Virus record (IMG/VR): IMGVR_UViG_3300003886_000018
Span: 1 to 42,010 of that record
Direction: 5' to 3' (one strand)
DNA from: a virus
Length of the DNA stretch: 42,010 nucleotides
Shown here: positions 13,986-21,631 of the stretch, one piece after another
Numbering within the stretch: the stretch's first letter is position 1
Layout of the letters: each line of letters opens with the position of its first letter
The notes under the pieces: model-generated
Databases searched by the model: none
Told to the model about the DNA's origin: nothing
Seen by the model: only the letters and a program-made list of their open reading frames with translations
Made by a program: the position numbers and the translations under genes

Positions 13986-14135
13986 ATGCCAGTAGCATTT
14001 GAGAATTGTATCAGCAAGGGTGGAAAGGTTCGCACCAAAAAACTCAAAGGACATAAATATATCCACATCTGTTTTTTAGGAGGCAAGTCTTATGCCGGAG
14101 AAGTTAAAACTTATAAAAAGATATTGAAGAAATGA
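13986..14135 (+). CDS. Hypothetical 49-residue basic protein
   Basis: MPVAFENCISKGGKVRTKKL... reads without interruption to TGA at 14133-14135 and overlaps the portal start as ATGA. It fills the whole gap between two genes and is Lys/Gly-rich, like many small phage proteins (KYIHICFLGGKSYAGEVKTYKK). The pattern CFLGGKSYAGEV is reminiscent of very small beta-hairpin proteins. No function is known. Confidence 0.65.
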   Translation: MPVAFENCISKGGKVRTKKLKGHKYIHICFLGGKSYAGEVKTYKKILKK

Positions 14136-16087
14136 CAAACACATCCTCTGAAATAGATACCACAAAAAAATACGATGGATTGGTTGCTCAAGTGCAAGCT
14201 GAATATGATTTAGCGTGGCGACACCAACAACCAAAGAAAACAGAGTGGGAATCAAGACTTAAACTCTATAACAATCAAAAGAGAGATAAAGACGCGGTAG
14301 GAGATACCACTCTTTTTACCATCTTCCAAACAGTATTAGCCTCTTTGTATTCTGATAGGTTGATTCCCTCATTTGGAGGTAGGCAATCAGGAGATGAAGA
14401 CGTTGCAGACAATCTTACAGCAATGGCTAAGAGCGATTACTCCGACATGGAGAAAGATATCACCGATTTTGAATGGATTTGGGATACTTTGTTTTTCGGC
14501 AGAGGACTACTCATGTTAAGTGAATATGAGAGAGATCCCGATAATGGGATATATTTACCCATTCCCGAAGTGCTTGATCCTATTACCTTTTTAAGAGATC
14601 CACGTGCCACGTCAGTCAACGGCAACCGACAAGGAAAAGGATCGGCAAGGTTTTTCGGTCGAGAAGTCAAAATGACCAAACAAGTGATTGAAGAATTATC
14701 AGACAGAGTAGACAGTTTCAAGATGAGTGAATTAGCATTTGGTTCAGGCACAAGATCGTTACTTCAAGAGGCAATTGACGCCCGCGATACAGCACAAGGC
14801 AGACAAAACCAAAAAAGAGACGAAGAAGCAAATTTAGGAGCTAATGCCGAATATGACATCACCGAATGGCATACTCACTTCAAACTAGACGATAAAGTGG
14901 AAAAGGTCAAAGTTTGGTTAGCTAATGAGAGAAACACTATAATCGGTCTTAACGTCTTAAAGACTAAGGCTAAGCGGGTTATTTGGCCACTCATTGACAG
15001 ACCTCTATACCCGACTTCCCACGATTGGGATGGAACATCAATTCCTGATATTACCGAAGACAAACAAAGAGCTAGAGCGGTGGCTCAAAATCTAGGCATA
15101 AGAGCAATGAAAGCCGACATAGACCCGATGTATGTTTTTGACAGCAATAAAATTATCAATCGTAAAGACTTGAATTTTGGATTTAACAAGTTTATTCCCG
15201 TAGACGGAAAAGGGGAGAACCTCAACAGCGCGATTGTGCCAATGCGCAAGGCTATGCCGAATTTAGGACTATTAGATTTTCTCTATAATTCATTATCCGC
15301 TTCAGCAGAAAAAGCAGCCGCTACTCCCGAACTTCAACAGGGAATGTTAAGTCAGAAGGACAGAACGTTGGGCGAAATCAATATAGCCGCCAGTAAAGCT
15401 GATACTAGATATTCTCTAGCTGCTAAGATATTTGGTTGGAGCGAGAAGAGGTTTTGGCAACAGTGGTATAGACTGTATAAAGACAATTTTGCCAAGACGA
15501 TAGATGAAAAAGTATTAAGAATTGAAGGGGCTTTTGGAGCGAAATGGCGACCATTACTCCACTCCAACATTATTGCCAAGATAGACCCTGATGTTTTCAT
15601 TGAGAGCAGAACATTGGCTCGCGCCAAACAAATTGAAGAGAGAACAGGACTCACTAATTACTTTGGAATGGCCCTACAAGACCCAACCAGCAATCGCAGG
15701 TGGGGATTAAAGAAACTAGGTAGGTTATATGGATTAGAGAAAGACGAGATTGACAGATTGTTCCCGCCAACCATTGACGAGAGAATTGCCGAAGACGAAA
15801 ATGACAAGTTAAATGAAAACAAGTTTGTTGAGGTAAAGGCAGAGGATGACCACAACGCTCATCTTGAAATCCACATGAAAGCAGCCGATACCAATGCTAC
15901 CTATGCTCATATAGAAATGCACAAAGAAGCTCTATCTATTAAGAAAGTTAAACCAGAACTTTTCCCGCAACAACCTGAAACAACCGCTTTTCAACCACCG
16001 GGAACAAGTAAGATAACACCACCATCAATAGGGCAACAACCAATAAAAACAGGTCAAACCCCACCATTATCATCACCAACACCATGA
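14132..16087 (+). CDS. Portal protein
   Basis: 651 residues, with the size and place (after terL, before scaffold and capsid) of a head-tail connector. Features are the N-terminal helical region (YDLAWRHQQPKKTEWESRLKLYNNQ), TLFTIFQTVLASLYSDR, the FEWIWDTLFFGRGLLMLSEY segment and PEVLDPITFLRDPRA, as in portal proteins of podo-like phages. The C-terminus is Pro/Gln/Thr-rich (last 60 residues). Twelve copies would form the DNA channel at the prohead vertex. It overlaps genes on both sides by four bases. Confidence 0.85.
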   Translation: MTNTSSEIDTTKKYDGLVAQVQAEYDLAWRHQQPKKTEWESRLKLYNNQKRDKDAVGDTTLFTIFQTVLASLYSDRLIPSFGGRQSGDEDVADNLTAMAKSDYSDMEKDITDFEWIWDTLFFGRGLLMLSEYERDPDNGIYLPIPEVLDPITFLRDPRATSVNGNRQGKGSARFFGREVKMTKQVIEELSDRVDSFKMSELAFGSGTRSLLQEAIDARDTAQGRQNQKRDEEANLGANAEYDITEWHTHFKLDDKVEKVKVWLANERNTIIGLNVLKTKAKRVIWPLIDRPLYPTSHDWDGTSIPDITEDKQRARAVAQNLGIRAMKADIDPMYVFDSNKIINRKDLNFGFNKFIPVDGKGENLNSAIVPMRKAMPNLGLLDFLYNSLSASAEKAAATPELQQGMLSQKDRTLGEINIAASKADTRYSLAAKIFGWSEKRFWQQWYRLYKDNFAKTIDEKVLRIEGAFGAKWRPLLHSNIIAKIDPDVFIESRTLARAKQIEERTGLTNYFGMALQDPTSNRRWGLKKLGRLYGLEKDEIDRLFPPTIDERIAEDENDKLNENKFVEVKAEDDHNAHLEIHMKAADTNATYAHIEMHKEALSIKKVKPELFPQQPETTAFQPPGTSKITPPSIGQQPIKTGQTPPLSSPTP

Positions 16088-16416
16088 CCAATCAACTTTT
16101 TCAAACAGAAGAAGAAAAACAAGACGCTATAACAATCTTTGAGAGAGGCGTTGAACAACCATTTTGGAAACTCCTTGTCAAAGTGTTAGAAGTGAATATA
16201 AAAACAATCTCTCATCTGATCCTTGAGGGATTAAACCTTAAAGGAGAGATAGCCACACAGGAAGAAACAAATAGACTACGCGATAAGTTAAAGGCATATA
16301 AAGAACTAAAGAATGCTCCCTACCAATTAGTTGAAAAACTACAGTCGCCCGCTCAAGAGCCAATCAACCTAGATCCTTATTACACCACCAAGGAACTTAA
16401 AAAACTTCGTTCTTGA
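16084..16416 (+). CDS. Hypothetical 110-residue helical protein
   Basis: MTNQLFQTEEEKQDAITIFERG... is helical throughout, with a charged stretch (EETNRLRDKLKAYKELK) suitable for a coiled coil. Lying between portal and the scaffold-like gene, it may be a head accessory protein. Its start overlaps the portal stop (ATGA). No family is recognised. Confidence 0.65.
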   Translation: MTNQLFQTEEEKQDAITIFERGVEQPFWKLLVKVLEVNIKTISHLILEGLNLKGEIATQEETNRLRDKLKAYKELKNAPYQLVEKLQSPAQEPINLDPYYTTKELKKLRS

Positions 16417-16439
16417 CAAGATAAATTTTATGATATAAT
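16413..16439 (+). promoter_or_regulatory. Strong promoter of the scaffold-like gene
   Basis: TTGACA (16413-16418), a 15-base spacer and an extended -10, TGATATAAT (TATAAT 16434-16439). The start point would be near 16446, at the beginning of the shared leader. It overlaps the end of the 110-residue gene. Confidence 0.8.
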
Positions 16440-16445
16440 ACGCGT

Positions 16446-16467
16446 ATTAATAGTTAATGGAAAAACC
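16446..16467 (+). promoter_or_regulatory. 5' leader element shared with the capsid gene
   Basis: The predicted transcript begins ATTAATAGTT and continues to TGGAAAAACCA. The capsid leader (17674-17698) has the same order with CGGAAAAACCG. The loop-closing pair changes from T-A to C-G, as in a small conserved hairpin. The ATG inside this element opens only a nine-codon frame. Confidence 0.6.
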
Positions 16468-16473
16468 AATACT

Positions 16474-17085
16474 ATGGCAGAATTAAATTTAGAAGAAGTA
16501 TCACAAATCGCTCCAGACGAACTTTCGGAAGATCAACAAACATTCATTAAAGACAACGCTGATGATTTATCAGACGAACAGAAAGAAACATATAAAGGTA
16601 TTATTGAAGAAAAAGAGGAAGAAGTTAAAGATCCTGAAGATATAGAGATTGAAACACGTCAAGCATTAAAGGAAGCAAAAGATAAAGACGATGATGAGGT
16701 TGATCCAGATGATGAAAAAGTCATTGAGAAGATTGTGGCTAAAAAACTAAAAGAAGCAGGTCTTTCTACAACCAAAGACCAAGTCGAAGTTGACGCGTAT
16801 TTAAGAGCAAATCCAGATTTCGGTAAATATAGATCTGTTATGCTTAAATATCTTGCTCACCCTGCATATCGCAACATACCTGTTTCCAACGTGGCTGCGA
16901 TTGTTGCTGCCAAAGATATGCAGAAGTTAGGTGCTAAGAAAGAAAGAGAAGTCTCAAAGAAAGCTAAAGCTACTCAATCGGGAGGATCAAGCGCAAGAAA
17001 AGCCGATGGTGGTAAAATTGATTGGTTTAAGGCTTCTAGTAAAGAAGTAGAAGCAGAAGTTTCCAAAGTATTAAGACAAAGATAA
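16474..17085 (+). CDS. Putative scaffolding protein
   Basis: 203 residues, very acidic and helical in the first half (DEQKETYKGIIEEKEEEVKD, KDKDDDEVDPDDEKV). A middle piece YLRANPDFGKYRSVMLKYLAHPAYRNIPVSN recalls scaffold-like proteins of N4-gp56 phages, and there is a basic, Ala/Lys/Ser-rich C-terminus. It lies between portal and capsid and has a strong promoter. Scaffolds direct capsid assembly and leave or are cleaved afterwards. The call rests on composition and position. Confidence 0.75.
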   Translation: MAELNLEEVSQIAPDELSEDQQTFIKDNADDLSDEQKETYKGIIEEKEEEVKDPEDIEIETRQALKEAKDKDDDEVDPDDEKVIEKIVAKKLKEAGLSTTKDQVEVDAYLRANPDFGKYRSVMLKYLAHPAYRNIPVSNVAAIVAAKDMQKLGAKKEREVSKKAKATQSGGSSARKADGGKIDWFKASSKEVEAEVSKVLRQR

Positions 17086-17095
17086 ATTATTAGTT

Positions 17096-17101
17096 TATAA
17101 T
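17096..17101 (+). promoter_or_regulatory. Leaderless -10 element before the 173-residue gene
   Basis: Perfect TATAAT with six bases (ATATAT) to the ATG at 17108. A weak GACA-like -35 lies about 17 bases upstream. Confidence 0.55.
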
Positions 17102-17107
17102 ATATAT

Positions 17108-17629
17108 ATGGAAGATTTACAAAATAAAACACTAAAAGAACTAAGAGAGATGGTTGTTAAGTTAGGAATGACACCTAAAGACGCAGAATTGTTTGGTTTT
17201 AAAAAACCTTTGATTGCGACTATTAAAGCATTTTCTTCTAAAATGCCGAATAAGTCAGACGATGAAGATTTTAATAAACTCTATACTTCTAAAGCGGAAA
17301 GAATGAGAGCTAAACTAATGAAGCAACCACGGGTCAAGATTAAACTTCCTCTACAAGCAAAAGAAACAATAGGCAAAGTTAAATGGTTGTTCAATCCTAA
17401 GACCAAACGGAAAGAGCAGGTATATTTTGGTGGGGCATTTCTAGCTGTCCAGTTAAACGGATTCAAATGGTTAGTGCCTAAAGGAGTATACACAGATGTT
17501 CCTCAACAAATCTCAGAAACTATAGATGAGGCAGACCGAAGAACACAGGAAGCAGGGAAACAATGGTTAATAGACAGAGAGGGCAAAGATCCTAAGACTG
17601 GACTATCTGTAAAGGATGTATTGGGATAA
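17108..17629 (+). CDS. Hypothetical 173-residue head-region protein
   Basis: The N-terminus (NKTLKELREMVVKLGMTPKD) looks like a SAP-type helix-extension-helix that could bind DNA. The middle (KETIGKVKWLFNPKTKRKEQVYFGG...GFKWLVPKGVYTDVPQQISE) has the strand pattern of small virion proteins. It ends just before the capsid promoter. It may be a minor head or DNA-binding protein; there is no firm family. Confidence 0.65.
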   Translation: MEDLQNKTLKELREMVVKLGMTPKDAELFGFKKPLIATIKAFSSKMPNKSDDEDFNKLYTSKAERMRAKLMKQPRVKIKLPLQAKETIGKVKWLFNPKTKRKEQVYFGGAFLAVQLNGFKWLVPKGVYTDVPQQISETIDEADRRTQEAGKQWLIDREGKDPKTGLSVKDVLG

Positions 17630-17640
17630 ATAAATACCCC

Positions 17641-17669
17641 TTGACATTAAGAAAACCATTCTGTATTAT
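17641..17669 (+). promoter_or_regulatory. Strong promoter upstream of the major capsid gene
   Basis: Perfect TTGACA (17641-17646), a 17-base spacer and TATTAT (17664-17669). The start point would be near 17674-17676. This is the best-matching rightward promoter in the window. Confidence 0.85.
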
Positions 17670-17673
17670 AGAA

Positions 17674-17698
17674 ATTAATTAGTTGTAACGGAAAAACC
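17674..17698 (+). promoter_or_regulatory. 5' leader element of the capsid transcript
   Basis: Predicted RNA start: ATTAATTAGTT, then CGGAAAAACCG, matching the leader at 16446-16467 in order and spacing. It leads directly into the terminator hairpin. Confidence 0.6.
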
Positions 17699-17699
17699 G

Positions 17700-17730
17700 A
17701 GCGCTAAGTCGTAAGACTGGCGCTTTTTTT
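17700..17730 (+). terminator. Intrinsic terminator/attenuator between capsid promoter and capsid gene
   Basis: A hairpin of AGCGCTA(a)GTC with GACTGGCGCT around a GTAA loop (17700-17724), followed by seven T residues (17724-17730). It lies only about 25 bases after the predicted start point. It would end upstream transcripts, and it would also stop most transcripts from the capsid promoter unless readthrough is arranged, leaving a small RNA of about 55 bases. Confidence 0.8.
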
Positions 17731-17751
17731 AATAGTTTAATATAAATAAAT

Positions 17752-18717
17752 ATGCTAACAGGTAGAACACAAATTCCAGCAGAGGTTAATAACTTTTATA
17801 GTAGAACTCTTTTAGAGAGGTCTATTCCTTCTTATTTACATAATCGTTTCGCAGAGGTAAGAGACCTTCCGGCAAAAGCAGGAACAGATACGATGAAATT
17901 TAGAAAATATGGTTCATTGGCAGCGGCTACCACGCCTTTAACGGCAGGAGTTACGCCAGCAGGCAATCAGTTATCCACGACCACAATCACCGCACAGATC
18001 TTACAATATGGTGATTATGTTACGACAGACGATGTGGTTAATTTGGAAACCAAAGATCCTTTATTGACGGAATTGGCCACCATACTAGGTGAACAAAGTG
18101 GTAACACTCTTGATCAACTTTGCCGAGATGTTATTGTAGCGGGAACGACAGTTCAATACGCTTCAACGGCAACCGCTAGAAGTGAAGTCAGTTCAACAAT
18201 GTTGATAAATAGAGATGAAATTATGCAGGGAGTTAGAACCCTACAAGGTAATAATGCTAAAGTGGTAACTTCAATGATAGATACTTCGACTGGTTACAAT
18301 AGTAAGTCAGTCGCTAAATCATTCATCGGAATTTGTAGCAACAAAACCTTGTTTGATTTGAAAAAAGCAACTGGTTGGACACCAGTTAAAGATTATGCTT
18401 CTAAAGGCGATGTTATGGAAGATGAAAAAGGAGCATTAGACGAAGTTAGGTTCTTAATGACAACCAATGCTAAGGTATTTGCTAGTGCTGGAGCAGGTTC
18501 AATCGATGTTCATGCAACCTTAATTATTGGTAGACGGGCTTATGCTCAATCAAGAATTTCAGGCGCGGCAATGGAGAACATTGTTAAACCTTTAGGTTCA
18601 GGTGGAACACAAGATCCTTTGAATCAGAGAGCAACCTCAGGTTGGAAAGCAACCTATGTAGCTATCATTTTACAACAGGGATGGTTGTTAAGAATTGAAC
18701 ACGCAGTTTCAAGTTAA
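17752..18717 (+). CDS. Major capsid protein, N4-gp56 family
   Basis: 321 residues. The N-terminal half is characteristic: VNNFYSRTLLERSIPSYLHNRFAE, then GTDTMKFRKYGSLAAATTPLTAG, then ITAQILQYGDYVTTDDVVNLE and LGEQSGNTLDQLCRDVIVAG. These are the hallmarks of the N4-gp56 family of HK97-fold capsids. It builds the icosahedral shell. TATAAA five bases plus the T-rich tail before the ATG may give a second, leaderless start; a strong promoter with a terminator lies further upstream. There is no Shine-Dalgarno sequence. Confidence 0.92.
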   Translation: MLTGRTQIPAEVNNFYSRTLLERSIPSYLHNRFAEVRDLPAKAGTDTMKFRKYGSLAAATTPLTAGVTPAGNQLSTTTITAQILQYGDYVTTDDVVNLETKDPLLTELATILGEQSGNTLDQLCRDVIVAGTTVQYASTATARSEVSSTMLINRDEIMQGVRTLQGNNAKVVTSMIDTSTGYNSKSVAKSFIGICSNKTLFDLKKATGWTPVKDYASKGDVMEDEKGALDEVRFLMTTNAKVFASAGAGSIDVHATLIIGRRAYAQSRISGAAMENIVKPLGSGGTQDPLNQRATSGWKATYVAIILQQGWLLRIEHAVSS

Positions 18718-18722
18718 TAATT

Positions 18723-18728
18723 TATAAA
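18723..18728 (+). promoter_or_regulatory. Leaderless -10 element before the 109-residue gene
   Basis: TATAAA with exactly six bases to the ATG at 18735. No good -35 at normal distance. Confidence 0.45.
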
Positions 18729-18734
18729 TAAAAT

Positions 18735-19064
18735 ATGGCAACGACACAATCTCAGACAATGCACCAAGTTAGAAACGTAGCAGTTGGAAGCTATATCATC
18801 GAGTCTGGTGATACAGCGGCCGCAATTACGATTACTTGCGGATTTAAACCACGTTATGTTAAAGTTCTTAACGAAACTTCCAGAGACTGGGAGGAATGGT
18901 TTGAAGGTATGACTGACGCTTATGCTCACAAAACAGTAGCAGCAGGCACAGGCACACTTGCCTCTAGTAATGGTATTACAGTAGCTGATGATGGTTTTGT
19001 TATCGGACTTGATACAGACATCAATGTTAAAGCCGAACAGATCCGTTGGATCGCAATGGGTTAA
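18735..19064 (+). CDS. Putative head decoration/structural protein
   Basis: 109 residues, beta-rich, with ITITCGFKPRYVKVLNETSRDWEEWFEGM and a C-terminal VKAEQIRWIAMG. This pattern is common in small virion proteins encoded straight after the capsid gene. A cementing or decoration role is inferred from position and small size. It starts at a leaderless-type site. Confidence 0.7.
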   Translation: MATTQSQTMHQVRNVAVGSYIIESGDTAAAITITCGFKPRYVKVLNETSRDWEEWFEGMTDAYAHKTVAAGTGTLASSNGITVADDGFVIGLDTDINVKAEQIRWIAMG

Positions 19065-19079
19065 TAGTTAGAAATAAAT

Positions 19080-19283
19080 ATGGCAAAAAAAGTTGTCGCT
19101 AAAAAAAAGGAAGTAAAGAAAGTAAAAAAAGCAACTCATGGAAAGTTTGAAACTGTTAAACAAGTTTCTTTCAATGTTAACGGTAAACAATTTAATGGAG
19201 TTAAGTTTGTTTTTCCTCTTGAAGTTGTAGAAGCAAGGAAACAATTATTAATCAATGCTTATGGCAAAGACATTATAAAATAA
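19080..19283 (+). CDS. Hypothetical 67-residue basic protein
   Basis: A Lys-rich N-terminus (AKKVVAKKKEVKKVKK) is followed by beta-strand-like residues (VKQVSFNVNGKQFNGVKFVFPLE). It lies among small head genes. The start is preceded only by A/T-rich sequence (AAATAAATATG). A head-completion or DNA-associated role is possible; no family is recognised. Confidence 0.65.
   Translation: MAKKVVAKKKEVKKVKKATHGKFETVKQVSFNVNGKQFNGVKFVFPLEVVEARKQLLINAYGKDIIK
19274..19279 (+). promoter_or_regulatory. Leaderless -10 element before the 84-residue gene
   Basis: TATAAA with exactly six bases to the ATG at 19286; it overlaps the end of the previous gene. Confidence 0.4.
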
Positions 19284-19285
19284 AT

Positions 19286-19540
19286 ATGGCACAAATATTT
19301 TCCGGTGTACCCGGCAACAGTTTAGCAACAGAACAAGTATTACGAAGTATCTTGACTGATATAACTGCTCTTAAAACCGCAGTTGATACTCAGAAGACTT
19401 TACTTGATGAATTGAAAAGTTGGGCCACCACTCTAGCCACCAAACTTAATGCAGACGCTGGAGTAACTGACACTGACTATGACGCGACTATATCGGCAGC
19501 TGCTCCCACCGCAGTTGGCACGTTAGAAACGACCACTTAA
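19286..19540 (+). CDS. Hypothetical 84-residue structural-region protein
   Basis: MAQIFSGVPGNSLATEQVLRS... has a long central helix (ILTDITALKTAVDTQKTLLDELKSWATTLATKL) with heptad spacing, likely a coiled coil. The tail is Ala/Thr-rich (TVGTLETTT-like). It sits in the small-gene cluster after the capsid. Function is unknown. Confidence 0.65.
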   Translation: MAQIFSGVPGNSLATEQVLRSILTDITALKTAVDTQKTLLDELKSWATTLATKLNADAGVTDTDYDATISAAAPTAVGTLETTT

Positions 19541-19542
19541 TC

Positions 19543-19902
19543 ATGTTAGAGCAAACATTGTTGAATGCCGTTACCAGTACAACGACATCATCTCCTGCTA
19601 ATATTGAACCATATAAACGGATAGGACTACAGTTTCTAGCCTCAGGTATTTCAGCAGGTAATGGAGCGTTTACAGTTGAAGGAACAATAGACGGCACAAA
19701 CTGGGTCGCTTTGAACACTCTAATTGATAATGTAACCAATACGAATGCTCAAACTCTCACTAGGGTAGCTTCAAAAACATTGAGTTCTAATAGTTCCGTT
19801 TTGGTATGGCTTGACAATCTGCTAGGGCTTAAGGCTATTCGCGCAAAAGTAACTGTAACGACTGATGGATCTTATTCAGCTTTTGTAATAGCTAGTGAAT
19901 AA
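19543..19902 (+). CDS. Putative structural protein (119 residues)
   Basis: A beta-rich, Thr/Ser/Asn-rich product (TSSPANIEPYKRIGLQFLASG, FTVEGTIDGTNWVALNTL, RAKVTVTTDG) that looks like a carbohydrate-binding or decoration beta-sandwich found in virion proteins. The ATG follows the previous stop by two bases, without a promoter or ribosome site of its own. Confidence 0.6.
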   Translation: MLEQTLLNAVTSTTTSSPANIEPYKRIGLQFLASGISAGNGAFTVEGTIDGTNWVALNTLIDNVTNTNAQTLTRVASKTLSSNSSVLVWLDNLLGLKAIRAKVTVTTDGSYSAFVIASE

Positions 19903-19914
19903 AATCTTGCTAGT

Positions 19915-19923
19915 TGATATAAT
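19915..19923 (+). promoter_or_regulatory. Extended -10 leaderless promoter before the neck-protein gene
   Basis: TGATATAAT, with TATAAT 19918-19923 and exactly six bases to the ATG at 19930. Confidence 0.7.
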
Positions 19924-19929
19924 AAAACC

Positions 19930-20685
19930 ATGACACCCGCAGAATTTGCTACATACATAAGGTTAAAAACTCGAACAAATAGTACTACTTTCTCTGATAC
20001 AGACATCCTCGCTTTAATGAAAGTGCGCCAAACAGAGATAGCTCAGGCTATCCTCAAGGCCGATGAAGACATTCTACTTATTCCTCAAACGGCTGATTTA
20101 GTCGCCTCAACCATTACGGCCAGAGAATACCCTGTTCCTTCTGATATTCTTTCCCGGATGAAGAGGGTAGAAGCTCAACTCAATGGCACAGATTGGATTG
20201 TTTTAACCGAGATAGACTTAAACAAGATAGATACTTCTGTTGCTACCGAGTCGGATATTACAACCTATTTTAATAACTATCAAGTAAGTCCTACTAATAC
20301 CAATGGAGCGAGGTTTGACATTTTAAGAAAATCTATCTATATCTATTCCGGCACGATCACCGCAACGACTAATGGATTGAAAATGTGGTGCGATACATGG
20401 CCAACAGCTATCACGGATTTAACTGGCACTACAGACATGAGTCAAGATCCCTCAACCACTACTCATGGTATACCTAGAGCCTTACACGAGATATGGGCTA
20501 GAGGAGTGATTATAGATTACAAGGGAAGTAAAGAGAAACCTATTCCCTTAAATGAAAGAGAGTTAAATTACGAAAAAGATTTGCAGAAGGCTATTGAAAC
20601 ATTGAAACATGGAAATCTCGATAGAGAAGTCATTGGAGAATTGCCACCGTCAGAGGCATATTGGAACGATGGAGCAGATCTCTAA
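19930..20685 (+). CDS. Head-to-tail adaptor (neck) protein
   Basis: 251 residues. The opening MTPAEFATYIRLKTRTNSTTFSDTDILALMKVRQTEIAQAIL is helical, followed by REYPVPSDILSRMKRVEAQL and a helical C-terminus (IPRALHEIWARGVIIDYKGS). This is the form of connector/adaptor proteins of podo-like phages, which sit below the portal. The position between head and tail genes fits. The family call is by appearance. Confidence 0.65.
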   Translation: MTPAEFATYIRLKTRTNSTTFSDTDILALMKVRQTEIAQAILKADEDILLIPQTADLVASTITAREYPVPSDILSRMKRVEAQLNGTDWIVLTEIDLNKIDTSVATESDITTYFNNYQVSPTNTNGARFDILRKSIYIYSGTITATTNGLKMWCDTWPTAITDLTGTTDMSQDPSTTTHGIPRALHEIWARGVIIDYKGSKEKPIPLNERELNYEKDLQKAIETLKHGNLDREVIGELPPSEAYWNDGADL

Positions 20686-20709
20686 CTGTTTGACTTTTGA
20701 ATTATAAGT

Positions 20710-20718
20710 TGGTAATAT
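20710..20718 (+). promoter_or_regulatory. Weak leaderless -10 element before the 66-residue gene
   Basis: TGG followed by TAATAT (20713-20718), six bases before the ATG at 20725. The hexamer is imperfect but the spacing matches the other late sites. Confidence 0.35.
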
Positions 20719-20724
20719 ATAAAT

Positions 20725-20925
20725 ATGAAACCTAAATTCAGTATTGGCGACAAAGTTGTTGTTAAAAACGATCCTGTCGCAGAAGTTCACAAGGTCTTGA
20801 GTTTTTCTTACGATGGTAAGTTTGTCTACAAAGTATCTTCCAGAGAACTTGATATCCCAAAGAAGAAGGTTGTTGATGGTATTAGTCATTTTACAGAAAA
20901 GGAGCTTAAAAACTATGAAAAGTAA
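20725..20925 (+). CDS. Hypothetical 66-residue protein
   Basis: MKPKFSIGDKVVVKNDPVAEVHK... resembles small SH3-like beta-barrel proteins of the KOW type (FSIGDKVVV, FVYKVSSRELDIPKK). Its last codons contain the AAAGGAG site for the next gene, with which it overlaps by 11 bases. Function is unknown. Confidence 0.65.
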   Translation: MKPKFSIGDKVVVKNDPVAEVHKVLSFSYDGKFVYKVSSRELDIPKKKVVDGISHFTEKELKNYEK

Positions 20926-21559
20926 ACATTTTACGAATGAAGCAAAACTAAAAGGAACAGTTACAAGACGATTATTTCATGCCGACAGACTTAATAAGGT
21001 AAAGAAACTTGCTTTTGCAGGTATGATTAAGACTAAAAGGCAAATGGAAGAACTTTTAGATTGGGCTTCAAAACCAATGTTTGCCGAGAATTTCGTTTGG
21101 AGTTTTCTTAAAAAGACTTTTGATGTTGACTTAAAAATCCCTTTCATTACTGGATACTGGACAAAGCAAGCAGTCAAAGGTAATTTAGTTGTTACCGTTG
21201 GAAAACAAGCAGTCGCTCAACAAACTGGTGGCACGACAACCGCACCAGTAACGGCTATTGCGATTGGTACAGGGACGGTAGCGGCAGCGGCAGCGGACAC
21301 TACGCTTGGCACTGAAATCACCACCGCAGGAGGTGCAAGAGGAGCGGCAACTGTTACTAATACAACTACAACGACTACAGGTGATACGGAACAATGGGTA
21401 AAAACATTTACTTTCACTGCTACTTTCGCAGTTACCGAAGAAGGCATTTTAGATAACAACACTTCAGGTGGAGTTTTGCTTGCTAGACAGGTCTTTTCAG
21501 CAGTCAATGTTGTATCGGGCGATTCATTACAGGTTACTCACACACTAAAAATTAGTTAG
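20915..21559 (+). CDS. Virion structural protein (214 residues)
   Basis: I chose the ATG at 20915 because a GGAG lies ten to fourteen bases upstream; a longer frame from 20813 would overlap the previous gene deeply. The C-terminal half (AIAIGTGTVAAAAADTTLGTEI, GGARGAATVTNT, VKTFTFTATFAVTEEGILDNN, GGVLLARQVFSAVNV, GDSLQVTHTLKIS) matches a structural protein type often seen in podo-like metagenomic phages, probably tail- or neck-associated. The low-complexity Ala/Thr tracts reflect GCA/ACN-rich codons. Confidence 0.7.
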   Translation: MKSKHFTNEAKLKGTVTRRLFHADRLNKVKKLAFAGMIKTKRQMEELLDWASKPMFAENFVWSFLKKTFDVDLKIPFITGYWTKQAVKGNLVVTVGKQAVAQQTGGTTTAPVTAIAIGTGTVAAAAADTTLGTEITTAGGARGAATVTNTTTTTTGDTEQWVKTFTFTATFAVTEEGILDNNTSGGVLLARQVFSAVNVVSGDSLQVTHTLKIS

Positions 21560-21595
21560 ACTTGATTGTATAGGTAATCTGTAACAAAAACTATC

Positions 21596-21625
21596 TTGAT
21601 AAAGCCCACCTTGATATAGTATAAT
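21596..21625 (+). promoter_or_regulatory. Leaderless promoter before the 284-residue tail gene
   Basis: TTGATA (21596-21601), an 18-base spacer and a perfect TATAAT (21620-21625), exactly six bases before the ATG at 21632. Confidence 0.7.
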
Positions 21626-21631
21626 CAAGAT

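Noticed and set aside
21185-21507. Antisense frames opposite the Ala/Thr-rich structural gene
   Set aside because: They mirror low-complexity codons of the plus-strand gene and have no start signals.
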